Positions 8,796 to 18,164 of a DNA stretch of 64,000 bases are shown one piece after another. The translations under genes and the position numbers were made by a program. Source of the stretch: JAKAAZ01 sp963817855. GTDB lineage: Bacteria; Acidobacteriota; Terriglobia; Terriglobales; Acidobacteriaceae. Within the stretch, counting starts at the first letter, position 1. Every line of letters begins with the position of its first letter. The notes under the pieces are model-generated. The model saw only the letters and a list, made by a program, of their open reading frames with translations. It had not been told where the DNA came from and did not search any database. Location: the NCBI GenBank assembly GCA_963817855.1, contig CAWFQA010000001.1:372001-436000 (forward strand). Direction: 5' to 3'.

Positions 8796-9917
8796 CTAGT
8801 GGGCGTTCTTTAGAATGTCTTCCGAATAGTAATTGACGACACGGGCTTGGTCGCGCAGCATCTCGTTGTACGCGCTCTGCAGCAGGCGAGAGCGGCTGTC
8901 GTGCAGTTGCTGACGAATCATCTGCTGCACGCGAGGATCGCTCAGGGGGTGCTGTCCTGCTGGTTCAATCGCAATCAGCTTGCAGATCATGTACGCGGCA
9001 GGCTGTTTCGATGCGCCCTGGGTGATGGGCAGCACCGGGGTGATCTGGCCGGGCTGCAGTTTGCTGATCGCGGCGTAGACTTCGGGATCAGACTTGAGGT
9101 TCGACGCCGCCACAAAGCCCATGTCGCCCCCACTCGAAGTGGTTTCAGGCGCTTCCGAATAGTTAATGGCGAGCTGGGCAAAATCGGCTCCAGTCTCCAA
9201 CTGATTATGCAGAGCGCTAATCTTTTTGCGCGCTTCCTCATCGTTTCGCGCTTTGCTGTTTTGTCGATTTTCGACCCGCCCGCTTGGATTTGGAGTGACG
9301 ACGATCTGAGCCAGATGGTAATGCGGCTCGATAAGGTTGAATTCAGCCTTGTGCAGATTGTAGAAATTTTCGACATCGGCGTTGCTAATGTTGATCTTGG
9401 ATTCAATCTCCTTATTCATTAACTTTTCTATGGTCAGATTCAGCCAGTAATCGCGGCGTATATCTGCTAAAGTAAGACCCTTGGCCTTCAGCTGTTCATT
9501 GAATTGCTGCTCCGTGTAGGGCGCTTTCAATTGAGCGATTTTTGCATCGACCTCTGCGTCGCTGGCCACCAGGTGTAATTTTTCAGCCTGCTGTCGGATC
9601 ACTTCATAGCCAATTTGCTGGTGCAGGATTTCCAGTTTCAGCATGGCTGCTTCGTCGGGGGTGGGCTGCTGCTGCTGTCTGGAATTCATCTGGTTCTGGA
9701 AATACTTGTCGATTACCGATTCCGTAATCGGATGACCATTCACCGTAGCCCAGACATCCGGATTGGGCGCGTGCTTGCAACCTGCAAGCGTGGCAAAGAA
9801 AAGAGCGCCAGCCATGGCGAGGGTAGCAATCTTGGCGGTGCACTGCAGGGCCTTTTGTTCGGGCCCGCGAGAGAATTCGGCGGTGGAATTCGAGAAAGTC
9901 TGCATAATGTGGTTCAA
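8796..9917 (-). CDS. SurA-like parvulin peptidyl-prolyl isomerase lipoprotein
   Basis: Periplasmic folding factor. A signal with lipobox LAGC (about residue 47) is followed by a SurA N-terminal helical chaperone domain (VWATVNGHPITESVIDKYF onward), then a parvulin domain (about 195-300; ARKKISALHNQLETGADFAQ, SGGDMGFV) and a C-terminal helix. The TTG at 9917 is preferred to the ATG at 9905 because GGAG lies six bases before it. Same strand as the DsbA-like and lptD genes upstream, so this is an outer-membrane biogenesis neighbourhood, fitting a role in beta-barrel delivery. PrsA-type foldase is the alternative name. Confidence 0.85.
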   Translation of the reverse strand: MNHIMQTFSNSTAEFSRGPEQKALQCTAKIATLAMAGALFFATLAGCKHAPNPDVWATVNGHPITESVIDKYFQNQMNSRQQQQPTPDEAAMLKLEILHQQIGYEVIRQQAEKLHLVASDAEVDAKIAQLKAPYTEQQFNEQLKAKGLTLADIRRDYWLNLTIEKLMNKEIESKINISNADVENFYNLHKAEFNLIEPHYHLAQIVVTPNPSGRVENRQNSKARNDEEARKKISALHNQLETGADFAQLAINYSEAPETTSSGGDMGFVAASNLKSDPEVYAAISKLQPGQITPVLPITQGASKQPAAYMICKLIAIEPAGQHPLSDPRVQQMIRQQLHDSRSRLLQSAYNEMLRDQARVVNYYSEDILKNAH

Positions 9918-10146
9918 TCCGTTCTCCAGTCACTTAGAGCAAAACCAGGGCGATTCGGTCCTGGTTTGTTCCATTCAAGATCGCCGCTCCCTGTTGGTTA
10001 CGTCGACTCCAGCGTTTCGGCTCCGGGATACATCTTCCCTGGGTTTGCTCTGCCTGCCGGGTTCACGTTACTTCCGGCCGTTCCATTTTCCTACCGTTCT
10101 GTGGATTCGACGGTTTGTGGTGCGATCACACCTTCCATGTCCGCTG

Positions 10147-11106
10147 CTATTTGCCGGGCGCAGTCGGAGCTGGAGCGGATGTGACCGGTGTGGAGTTGTT
10201 GCCTGGGGGCGGCACTTCTCCGGCATCGCGAATGGCGCGATCAATAACAGTCCAAAGCATCGATTGCGAGAGAGCTCCTGTGGCACGCTCGCCGTTGACG
10301 AACAGGGTCGGAGTTCCATCGACTCCCAGCGCGTCGCCCTGCTTCATGGAGGCGCGAATCACCGACTCATCCTGCTTGGAGATGCAAGCCTGTAGCTTCC
10401 CCGTGTCTACGTTATCGCGTTTTCCTTCAGCCAAGGTTAAGTCGTCCACTTTTTTTTCGCTGGCAGCCAAGTTCTGCTGGCCGCCCGCGCCGGAAATCTC
10501 GTCAGCTTGTTCGTGGAATGTATCGACCAGGTTCCAATATGCGATCGGACTCTGAGCCGCCACGCAATTCACGTTGACCGCGGCATGCATGGCCCAGGGG
10601 TGAATCTGGACCAGCGGAAAATCCAGGTAGATGTAGCGAACCAGGTTGCCGTAATGCTGTTCCGTGCCGGGAAACAAAACCTGATTCATGCGCGAACAGA
10701 ACGGGCATTCCAGATCGTCGAAGTTGACAATGGTCACCTTGGCCTTGGGGTTGCCGCGGATGGGGCGACCAAGCACATTGATTCCGGAGCCGGGGGTCTT
10801 GGTCAGGTCAAACTTCTCCAGCCGCGCCAGCGTATTGTTGTCCTTCGAAATCAGAAAAAGCGTTGTCTTCTTTTGGGAGCCGTTGCTGAAGGTAACGGGC
10901 AGCGTATCGAATCCGTTAATGTCGCTCTTAGTGCGATCGCCCAGGATCACGGTGTAATCCGGCGGAACGTTGAATTGGGAACGAATCGTTAGCTCAATCT
11001 GTCGATCGAGTTTCGCCTGAAGGGCATTGCTGGGTGGCGGGGTCTGCGCTTTGCAGCCCATTCCGGCAACCAGGATAAAAGCGAGTAAAAAACGAGATAT
11101 GCGCAA
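10147..11106 (-). CDS. DsbA-family thioredoxin-fold lipoprotein
   Basis: Thiol-disulfide oxidoreductase of the DsbA/DsbG-like family (Thioredoxin_4). The lipobox GMGC near residue 18 anchors it to a membrane. A roughly 100-residue N-terminal region precedes the thioredoxin fold, which has the active-site CPFC after TIVNFDDLE and a cis-proline loop DGTPTLFVNG. The C-terminus is Pro/Ala/Thr-rich. The start is TTG at 11106 with GGGGA just upstream. LptD needs disulfide formation in E. coli, and an lptD gene lies 600 bases upstream on the same strand, which makes a role in LptD maturation plausible but unproven. Confidence 0.85.
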   Translation of the reverse strand: MRISRFLLAFILVAGMGCKAQTPPPSNALQAKLDRQIELTIRSQFNVPPDYTVILGDRTKSDINGFDTLPVTFSNGSQKKTTLFLISKDNNTLARLEKFDLTKTPGSGINVLGRPIRGNPKAKVTIVNFDDLECPFCSRMNQVLFPGTEQHYGNLVRYIYLDFPLVQIHPWAMHAAVNVNCVAAQSPIAYWNLVDTFHEQADEISGAGGQQNLAASEKKVDDLTLAEGKRDNVDTGKLQACISKQDESVIRASMKQGDALGVDGTPTLFVNGERATGALSQSMLWTVIDRAIRDAGEVPPPGNNSTPVTSAPAPTAPGK

Positions 11107-11261
11107 CGAGTTCCCCGAGCGATAAATGTACCTCCATTATCACACGCAGAGGCCTGTCGCCGCTGTGCGTGGCCCCAGGAAATGGGTCGTTCTGTAGATT
11201 CTGGCACGACGAAGAAATCACGGATTTTCAGAAGCCGATATTCGAGATTCTGTCGGCCGCG

Positions 11262-11639
11262 CTACTTATCAACGATTGCGACGACCTTGAAATTTTCATG
11301 CTTCCCATCCGGATAGGTGAGTTGCCATTCTTGATTGATTTTGTAGGCAAGTTTGCCATCATCCTTGATCAGCTTTCCGGGATATTTGCCCGGCTTCAAG
11401 AGGCCATTCTTGGCGATGCCTGCCTCTAGCCAATAGGTCTGGCCTTGGATGACTGCCTCAATTTGAAGCACGCCAATCGAAACTACATCTCCCTTAAGGC
11501 CGGTGGCCTGTGGACTCAGGCGCGACTGCAGCACTTGTATCTGAATGGTTGTGTCCGATTGAGAAAAGATTGCAGAGACAAAGATGGTCAGGCATAGTAA
11601 GCAGGCAGCCGCCAAAATTTTCTGAAGCCATGTCGTCAT
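11262..11639 (-). CDS. small secreted protein of unknown function
   Basis: 125 residues with a clear signal peptide (LQKILAAACLLCLTIFVSAI). I start at the ATG 11637-11639 because AGAGGA precedes it closely; an upstream start at 11681 lacks this. The mature part is all-beta in appearance and ends in a motif GKYPGKLIKDDGK then LTYPDGKHENFKVV. The same pattern (GDYKAKLVKDQQK, MFPDGSTRDFVV) is found in the gene at 29399-29686, so the two form a paralogous family. I do not recognise a named domain. It sits in the envelope-biogenesis cluster just downstream of lptD. Confidence 0.6.
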   Translation of the reverse strand: MTTWLQKILAAACLLCLTIFVSAIFSQSDTTIQIQVLQSRLSPQATGLKGDVVSIGVLQIEAVIQGQTYWLEAGIAKNGLLKPGKYPGKLIKDDGKLAYKINQEWQLTYPDGKHENFKVVAIVDK

Positions 11640-11729
11640 GGGTCCTCTTTCCGATTTTTGGGACGATTCTACGCCAAGCACTCTGACCAGCGCGGTTTTA
11701 TTTAGAGAGGAGAATGTCGCAAATCGAGC

Positions 11730-14387
11730 CTAGAAGAGACGCTCGGCGCGAACCAGGCTGCCGACCGCGGCTACTCCCGACAGCGACAGGTTGAATGTCG
11801 TCGACGTTTCATTGCGAACCGTTCCCAGGGAAAAACGCTGGACCTCCACCGTAATGCCGCAGCAATTGCGGTTGTAGGTGCCCTGTATGCCGCCATACTC
11901 GAGCGCGCGTCCTTCCAGCGAGAAGTTGCCTTTGGCCGCCGCACTGAGTCCTGGCTTGGAGATGGCGCCATAGCCTAGAAGAAGCTGCATCTGGTTATAG
12001 TTCACAAAATTGGCCGGTTGGGTTGGCGGAACGGGCGTTTCGCCGACGGCATTCAGCAGCGAATGTCCGAGTCCGGAAAAGAAATTGCCACGCCGATAAT
12101 CCGCGAAGATATTGCTGGCAGCCCAGCGGCCGGCTTTGGTGTCATAGTCGGCGGCCCACTCCAGATCGGTATTGGAGTTCGGCGCCACTCGCAGTCGAGA
12201 GACGATCGGTGAAAGGTCACGCGGCGCGGTCATGTAATCGACACCGCTGAAATCCAATGTCGTAGTAAATATGTTTCGGCGACCGGAAATGACCGCGTTG
12301 CCAAACGTCGGATCAATGAAATATTTCTGTCCAACAAACCAGGAGAGCCACTGCCGTGAGACTTCTCCGCATTGGTAATCGGGCGGCTCCGTTTGTTCCG
12401 CGGCCGCAGCGTTTTTCCCGCATGGCGTAGGGTGCAGTCGCTTCAGGAAAAGCCGCTGCGTCACTCCATACTCCACTTCATTGGTATCGCTGTAGATGTC
12501 GATGGCGTCGAAGCGCGGAATCTGATTGAACTTGTTCACTCCCGCGACGTAGCGATAATTGATTTCCGGTTCAATGGTATGCCGAAGCGCAACTCCAAAC
12601 TGTTTCGCTAAATAGGGACCGTCAAAATCGCGCTCCAATACTGGAGGCAGGATTTGCAGGTCGCCTTCTACGGCGGCGCGATTGATGGAAGGATCCATTG
12701 CCGTAGGGACAGCGTCTTGGCCCGACAAGGTATTCACGGACGGGGGCGGCACGTTTGGGGGCACCGGACCCAGCGTCTGGCTGTGCGAATAACCTGTCTC
12801 GCGCACCCCGAGCGTTGGGCGAACCGTCCAACCATCGGCAATCCACGGCATGGTGATGTGCGGAAACAGATCGAAGCGACCCACGTGGTGGGATTGATAA
12901 TACGGTTCCGATCGAGTCAGAAACCCAAAGCTGCCCTGACCGCCCGCGAGCACACCCGATGATCCCAGTTCATGGTCCACAGCGTCGAATTCAATCCGCG
13001 GCAGATGAAAAATTCTTATCTCATCGCCCGATATGTCGCTGGCGAACTTCTCATATCGTTCGCTAGCGAAGGTGCTGGCGAAGCCGTCTTTTTCGTGCGT
13101 AAGAAAGGCCCAGGACTTCACTTCAGAAGACACGGCCTGCGAATAGTTCGGTGAAAAGACCTGTCGGTACACGTAGGAGCTCAAGTATTCCGCATTGGTG
13201 ACAAAGCGCGTATAGGGCGTCATGTCACGACGGGCAGTCACGACTGTGTCCTGTCCGCCTTGATTGGCGTAGTTGAATTGCGCAATGCCTCGGTCTTCCA
13301 CGCCGTTATACGTTCCGTGGACAAAGTTACGGCCCAGCCCTCTGTAGCGAAACGAGGCGTTCTGTTCCCATCCACGCAGGGAATAGTACTGAAACCCCAC
13401 CAGCAAATCCGCGCTGCGATTGATGACCCAGTAATACTGCTCGCCAACCACGGTGCCTTTGATGCTGGAGCCGACTTCCAGCGAGGGAATCAGGAAGCCG
13501 GATTGGCGACCGGAAGCGTCGACGCCGTGAGTGACGTAGGGCAAGTACAAAACGGGTTTATTCAACACCTGGAAATCCGCGTTCTTCGCCTTTCCAGTGC
13601 CATTGTCAACGATGATCTGATGGGCGAGAATGCGCCAGTCGGGCTTCGGCAGCCGGCAGGAGGTCATGCTGCCGTCGACCAGTACATAGCTGTCCGGACC
13701 TTTCTTGATGAGTTCCCTGGCGCTGATCAGAAAGGGATTTGTCGACGTGTACAAGCTTCTGTTGCTGGACGGCGGAAGCCCAAAAATCTTGGGGATGTAC
13801 TCGTTTGCCAGGGAAGGAGCGCGAACCACGCCAACCGAACCAATCACGCCATACAAATGACCGGTCTGTTGATTCAGGTTGAGAGTGCCGTGGTCCGCGG
13901 CAAAGTCTTCGTTATCAGGACCGCCCGTCACTTGCAGGTGACCATCCGCCTCGATCTCACCTGTAGCGGTGTTGTAGGTGGTATGGTCGGCGAGGATCAC
14001 ATAATCCTTGTAATCGATTTCTACCCCACCGCGTAAATCGTACATATCCCCGCGACGTTCCTGTTGGCGCGCGCGAATGGTGACCGGAACACCAGCGGGA
14101 GGCGCCGGGATCGGCTCCGCAATGGGAAGGTTGTCAGTCCCGGCCTGTGGCGCATCCGGAAGATTGGCGTCCGATATCGAGGAGGCATTCGTCGCGGAGG
14201 TTGGTATGGCCGTGACGGCGTTCTGGCTGGAAGTGGTGGGCGCGCTCGAGCGCCATATCGCGGCGGCAAACAGGATGAGATGGATTCCGGATCCACCCGG
14301 CGGGAGCCGCATGGTCAAAGCCTGCGCATTCATTCGCACATGACAAAACGCGAGCAGCATGGTACAGATACAGACACGGGTTCTCAT
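11730..14387 (-). CDS. lptD: LPS assembly outer-membrane protein LptD
   Basis: Outer-membrane beta-barrel that inserts lipopolysaccharide. The open frame runs to 14630, but I place the start at the ATG 14385-14387, which is followed at once by a signal peptide (VCICTMLLAFCHVRMNAQA). An Ala/Pro/Thr-rich linker leads to the OstA-like jellyroll (about residues 110-230 of the mature region: TIRARQQERRGDMYDLRGGV, LADHTTYNTATGEIEADG), then the barrel domain. A cysteine in MTSCRLPKPDWRI and consecutive cysteines in RNCCGITVEV near the C-terminus match the pattern of the disulfide-forming cysteines of E. coli LptD. About 885 residues, normal for acidobacteria. Presence of LptD indicates an LPS-bearing outer membrane. 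Confidence 0.88.
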   Translation of the reverse strand: MRTRVCICTMLLAFCHVRMNAQALTMRLPPGGSGIHLILFAAAIWRSSAPTTSSQNAVTAIPTSATNASSISDANLPDAPQAGTDNLPIAEPIPAPPAGVPVTIRARQQERRGDMYDLRGGVEIDYKDYVILADHTTYNTATGEIEADGHLQVTGGPDNEDFAADHGTLNLNQQTGHLYGVIGSVGVVRAPSLANEYIPKIFGLPPSSNRSLYTSTNPFLISARELIKKGPDSYVLVDGSMTSCRLPKPDWRILAHQIIVDNGTGKAKNADFQVLNKPVLYLPYVTHGVDASGRQSGFLIPSLEVGSSIKGTVVGEQYYWVINRSADLLVGFQYYSLRGWEQNASFRYRGLGRNFVHGTYNGVEDRGIAQFNYANQGGQDTVVTARRDMTPYTRFVTNAEYLSSYVYRQVFSPNYSQAVSSEVKSWAFLTHEKDGFASTFASERYEKFASDISGDEIRIFHLPRIEFDAVDHELGSSGVLAGGQGSFGFLTRSEPYYQSHHVGRFDLFPHITMPWIADGWTVRPTLGVRETGYSHSQTLGPVPPNVPPPSVNTLSGQDAVPTAMDPSINRAAVEGDLQILPPVLERDFDGPYLAKQFGVALRHTIEPEINYRYVAGVNKFNQIPRFDAIDIYSDTNEVEYGVTQRLFLKRLHPTPCGKNAAAAEQTEPPDYQCGEVSRQWLSWFVGQKYFIDPTFGNAVISGRRNIFTTTLDFSGVDYMTAPRDLSPIVSRLRVAPNSNTDLEWAADYDTKAGRWAASNIFADYRRGNFFSGLGHSLLNAVGETPVPPTQPANFVNYNQMQLLLGYGAISKPGLSAAAKGNFSLEGRALEYGGIQGTYNRNCCGITVEVQRFSLGTVRNETSTTFNLSLSGVAAVGSLVRAERLF

Positions 14388-14673
14388 GGGCCGGAACACT
14401 TTCAGTGTAAACGTTCCTGCAGCAGTGAAAATTTTGGCTGATGTTTCTGACCCCGCCGCTCTGGCACCCATACAATCCTGGTCGACGCCCGTCGTGTTGC
14501 TTGCGGCGCGCGCCCATCCTCGTTTGACCTCTTCGCGATTTTTCCTTCTTCTGGCGAATTGAAATGCTTTTTGCGACGAGACAGAACTGCGTTTATGCGT
14601 TGCATCTTTGCTAATAGCCAACAAATCCACAGGCCGGAGTTTTTTTGTGGAAATTGCACTATTAATGGGGCTA

Positions 14674-14679
14674 TATAAT
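14674..14679 (+). promoter_or_regulatory. possible -10 element for the RDD gene
   Basis: A perfect TATAAT lies 24 bases before the TTG start at 14704 in the divergent lptD/RDD gap. No good -35 stands at the canonical 17-base spacing (TTGCAC is 14 bases away), so this is only a candidate. Confidence 0.3.
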
Positions 14680-14703
14680 AGAAGATAAGGGTGGAGTCCA
14701 GCA

Positions 14704-16254
14704 TTGTCCGCGCCACAGTCGCAATTAGTCCCTCAGCAGCAGTTGTTGAGCGACGATTGGAAACAGGAAATTACGGAGCGTCTCGATCGTTATCGAGCGC
14801 ACCGCCCGCAAACAGCGGCCAAACCCTTGTCGGCGCCCAGAGTCCATGCAGATTCGCGAGCGACAAAGATCGCTCGCGCCGTGGCATCCCGATACGCCGA
14901 CGCACCCACTTACAGCGAATTGATTGCCGCAGAAACGGCCCGTGCTGAGGCGTTGATGGCGGAACAGCGCGCGCAACTGACGGCTGAAACAGCCGAGACG
15001 GCAGGAAATTTATTTCAAGATTTGGACGCGGAAACTAGCGCTCAGCCCTCCCCCTCAAATTCCGACGCAACATCAGCCTCGATCCATTCCACTGCCGATC
15101 GAGAGACGCAGTTCATAGTGCCGGGCACCGCGGTGATGCCGCGGTTTGCCGAGCGCAGCCGAGAGATGCGCTTGCACCAGGCGGACCCGGAACCGGAGCC
15201 GTCGTTGGAAGACCTGCTGGCTTCCACGCTGGTTGAACCTCGCGCCATGCTGCCGTCGAAGTTGATTGAGTTTCCTCGTGAGTTGATCTCTCCCCGTCGT
15301 GCTCGCCCGCATCTGCCGGAAGATCCCACACGCGCGCAATCGAGTTTGTATTCGGAAGAATCGTCTGCGCAGCTTCGCATTTTTGAAGTTCAGCCCGAAA
15401 CTGAAGCCCAGGCGCACGTTGAAGCCGCGACACATTCGGAGTTGCAGCCAACTTTGGAAGAAGCCGCACAGGCCCAGCGTAAGGCGATTGAAGAATTCGT
15501 GGCGGGCGTGCAGAATAGCGTGTCTGCGGCCATACGCTCTGAAATCGCAAAGAAAGCCGAGACCGACCCAGACGAGATTCCGACCGTACAGGGCACGACA
15601 CGCGAACGCGTCAAGGAAACTCCGGCGCAGCGCTCGTCGGCCTCCGCGGCCCAGGCTCGTTCGACGACGATGCCGTTGAACAGCACGGCCACTTCCAAGT
15701 CAGCGCGCCCAATCGGTGCCAAGTCGACCACAACCCCTTCCTCGAATTTTCGAGGACTGGAGTGGGCCTCGATTTCACTCGATAAGGAACCAGCGACGTA
15801 TAGCCGGAAGGCGCAACCCGCGGTTTCAGAATATGTGCCGTTCATGGTTGATCCGGCATCCATTGATCGTCGTGTGATGGCATTCGCGGTGGATTTCGCC
15901 GCTGTCACGGCCGGATTTATGGGGTTTCTGGTAGTCTTTGTCGCCTCTACTCCGCATCTGCCGACCGGGTTGACCGCAGCTGCACTCGCGGGCGTTGTGT
16001 ATGTCGCGCTATGGGTGCTGTATCAGATGCTGTTCTTCTCTCTGAGCGGCGCTACTGCGGGAATGTTGTACGCACACATTGCACTGTGCACCTTCGACGA
16101 TCAGAACCCAACCCGCTCCGCGTTGCAACGCCGCCTGGCTGCGTGGTGGGTGTCTCTTCTACCGCTGGGGATTGGATTTCTCTGGTGCTTTGTCGACGAA
16201 GACAATCTCTGCTGGCACGATCGCATTACCCGCACCTACCAACGCGAATACTAA
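14704..16254 (+). CDS. RDD-family membrane protein with long disordered N-terminus
   Basis: 516 residues. The first ~380 are Ala/Glu/Arg/Ser-rich with no visible fold and look disordered. From about 385 an RDD domain begins (ASIDRRVMAFAVDFAAV) with three membrane helices at roughly 390-412, 418-445 and 475-495, ending in DEDNLCWHDRITRTYQREY, the typical RDD C-terminus. RDD proteins are small membrane proteins of poorly known role, some proposed as ion or proton exchangers. The TTG start is supported by GGTGGAG at 14690-14696. Divergent from lptD. The very long cytoplasmic tail is unusual for the family. Confidence 0.8.
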   Translation: MSAPQSQLVPQQQLLSDDWKQEITERLDRYRAHRPQTAAKPLSAPRVHADSRATKIARAVASRYADAPTYSELIAAETARAEALMAEQRAQLTAETAETAGNLFQDLDAETSAQPSPSNSDATSASIHSTADRETQFIVPGTAVMPRFAERSREMRLHQADPEPEPSLEDLLASTLVEPRAMLPSKLIEFPRELISPRRARPHLPEDPTRAQSSLYSEESSAQLRIFEVQPETEAQAHVEAATHSELQPTLEEAAQAQRKAIEEFVAGVQNSVSAAIRSEIAKKAETDPDEIPTVQGTTRERVKETPAQRSSASAAQARSTTMPLNSTATSKSARPIGAKSTTTPSSNFRGLEWASISLDKEPATYSRKAQPAVSEYVPFMVDPASIDRRVMAFAVDFAAVTAGFMGFLVVFVASTPHLPTGLTAAALAGVVYVALWVLYQMLFFSLSGATAGMLYAHIALCTFDDQNPTRSALQRRLAAWWVSLLPLGIGFLWCFVDEDNLCWHDRITRTYQREY

Positions 16255-16484
16255 CGTCACCGTTTTCCGCGAACCTGCATCGACTCGCCTCAGCAGCAGC
16301 AATGCTGGTAAATTTCTGATGACAGGAATTTGAGGGATTGCGTGGACTTCTTCCGGTATTGTTCTCAACGATTCGATCGCACACAGAAAACTGTCGTCGC
16401 AAGCGTATTCTGGACGCGAGAGAAGTTCCTGCCCGCGCTGTTCCTGCATTCAGATCCATCCACATCGACATTTCGAGGAGCACA

Positions 16485-17801
16485 ATGAAATTCTTTTCAT
16501 CTTCTTTGAGTCTTGAGGGGCGTGTTCGCAGCGTCTCGCACTGCCTGGCTGCCGCTTTCGCAGCGTTGGCGATGGCAAGCTGCATGCTGGTTGTCCCGGC
16601 CGGGTACGCCGCAAGCGCGCACTCCCCCTGGGTGGCGACCTGGGGTGCGGGAATGGCAGCAACCAATCCCGGCAACGCGTCAGATTTCACCGGCCAGACA
16701 TTGCGGGAGATCGTGCACACCAGCGTTGGCGGACAGCAGGCGCGTGTGTGGTTGTCAAACCGCTTCGGCACGGAGCCGCTGCACATTGGCGCAGCACATA
16801 TCGCGTTGAGCGCCAGCGGTACCTTCGGCACGAATCCCGACGGAACTCCGAATCAAAGCGGGATTCAGGCTGATACCGACCATGCATTGACTTTCAACGG
16901 CAGAGATACAGTAGTCATTCCTCCGGGAGCTGAATTGGTCAGCGATCCGGTCGCGCTCAACGTTCCGGCGCTCACAGACATTGCCGTCAGTATGTATTTT
17001 CCTGATCACACCATGGCGAGCACGGAGCATTCTGATTCGAACCAGATTTCTTATGCGGCGAACGGCAATCAAGTCAGCGCCGCGGACCTGGGAGGAAAAT
17101 CCTGGGAGAGCAAGCCGTGGTACGTTATTTCCGGCGTCGATGTGGATGCACCCGGAGACTCCGCTGTGATTGCCTTTGGCGACTCGATTACGGATGGCGC
17201 GTACGCGACGGTGAACGAGAATCATCGCTGGCCAGATTATCTGGCGAGGCGGCTGGCAGCCGATCCGGGAACGAAGAAGGCCGGCGTCCTGGGTGTGGTG
17301 AATGTTGGCATCGGCGGCAATCGCGTTCTGCTGGATGGCTACGGGCCCAACGCCGTGTCGCGCATCAACCGTGATTTGATCGCGCGCAGCGGTGCTCGCT
17401 ACCTCATTATCCTGGAGAGCATCAATGACATTGGACGGTTCGCCACGGATCATCAGCCGTATGGAGATTTAACGCAACGGCTGGAGGCGGGTATCGCACA
17501 AATTGCGGCGCAGGCCCATCAGCACGGCATCAAGGTCATTGGCGCCACGCTGACGCCGTATGAAGGCTGCGGATATAATTCCGATGCCGGCAATGAGGTT
17601 CGCAATGCGGTAAACGAGTGGATTCGTACCAGCCCGATCTTCGATGGCGTTGCCGACTTCGACAAAGCCGTGCGCGATCCGCAGAACCCGCAGCATTTTG
17701 CGGAGCAGTACGATTCCGGTGACCACCTGCATCCCAAAGATGCCGGGTATCAGGCGATGGCAGCCGCAATCGACCTGAGTCTCTTCACCAAAAAGAAGTA
17801 A
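16485..17801 (+). CDS. secreted SGNH/GDSL-family hydrolase
   Basis: Exported esterase or lipase of the SGNH fold (438 residues). Start is the ATG at 16485, ahead of which GAGGAG lies at 16475-16480; the frame is open further upstream but without such a site. A signal segment (HCLAAAFAALAMASCMLVVP) is followed by a beta-sandwich, then the catalytic domain: block I FGDSITDG near 228 (nucleophile Ser), block II GIGGNR near 275, block III SINDI, and block V SGDHLHP near 410 (Asp/His). Likely substrates are acylated polysaccharides or aryl esters. No co-oriented partner within 300 bases. Confidence 0.85.
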   Translation: MKFFSSSLSLEGRVRSVSHCLAAAFAALAMASCMLVVPAGYAASAHSPWVATWGAGMAATNPGNASDFTGQTLREIVHTSVGGQQARVWLSNRFGTEPLHIGAAHIALSASGTFGTNPDGTPNQSGIQADTDHALTFNGRDTVVIPPGAELVSDPVALNVPALTDIAVSMYFPDHTMASTEHSDSNQISYAANGNQVSAADLGGKSWESKPWYVISGVDVDAPGDSAVIAFGDSITDGAYATVNENHRWPDYLARRLAADPGTKKAGVLGVVNVGIGGNRVLLDGYGPNAVSRINRDLIARSGARYLIILESINDIGRFATDHQPYGDLTQRLEAGIAQIAAQAHQHGIKVIGATLTPYEGCGYNSDAGNEVRNAVNEWIRTSPIFDGVADFDKAVRDPQNPQHFAEQYDSGDHLHPKDAGYQAMAAAIDLSLFTKKK

Positions 17802-18164
17802 TTGGCGCCGTTCTGCCGAGGTTTATGCGGAAATAGGTTTCAATTCCAACCGAATCTCCGGTTTTTCGTGGGTCGCCGCAGCGACCTAGCCGCGAAAGGC
17901 CGGGGTACCCAATTTCCCTTCTCAACGCAGAACGCAGGCCCCGCGAGCGCCGTCGGAGGGACTTTCTCTGCTTTTCGGCGCAGGCTCGGAGGTTACGAAG
18001 GTGCTGTTCCACCCAGAAAAATGTCCCATTTTGAGTAAATTGCGCGCAGTATTAGGAACAACACTCCGTAGCTGACAAATTAGGTATCGTGACTGCCGCA
18101 GGAATGTCTTGCTTGCCCGAACGGGTGACAATCCCGCGACCACATGATTCCTGTGGTGTAGCGC
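17802..18164. other. intergenic region without a recognised gene
   Basis: No convincing coding frame or RNA gene. It contains a perfect 6-bp hairpin GGTCGC-CGCA-GCGACC near 17873-17888 with no T-run, and presumably the promoter of the diguanylate cyclase gene. Confidence 0.4.
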
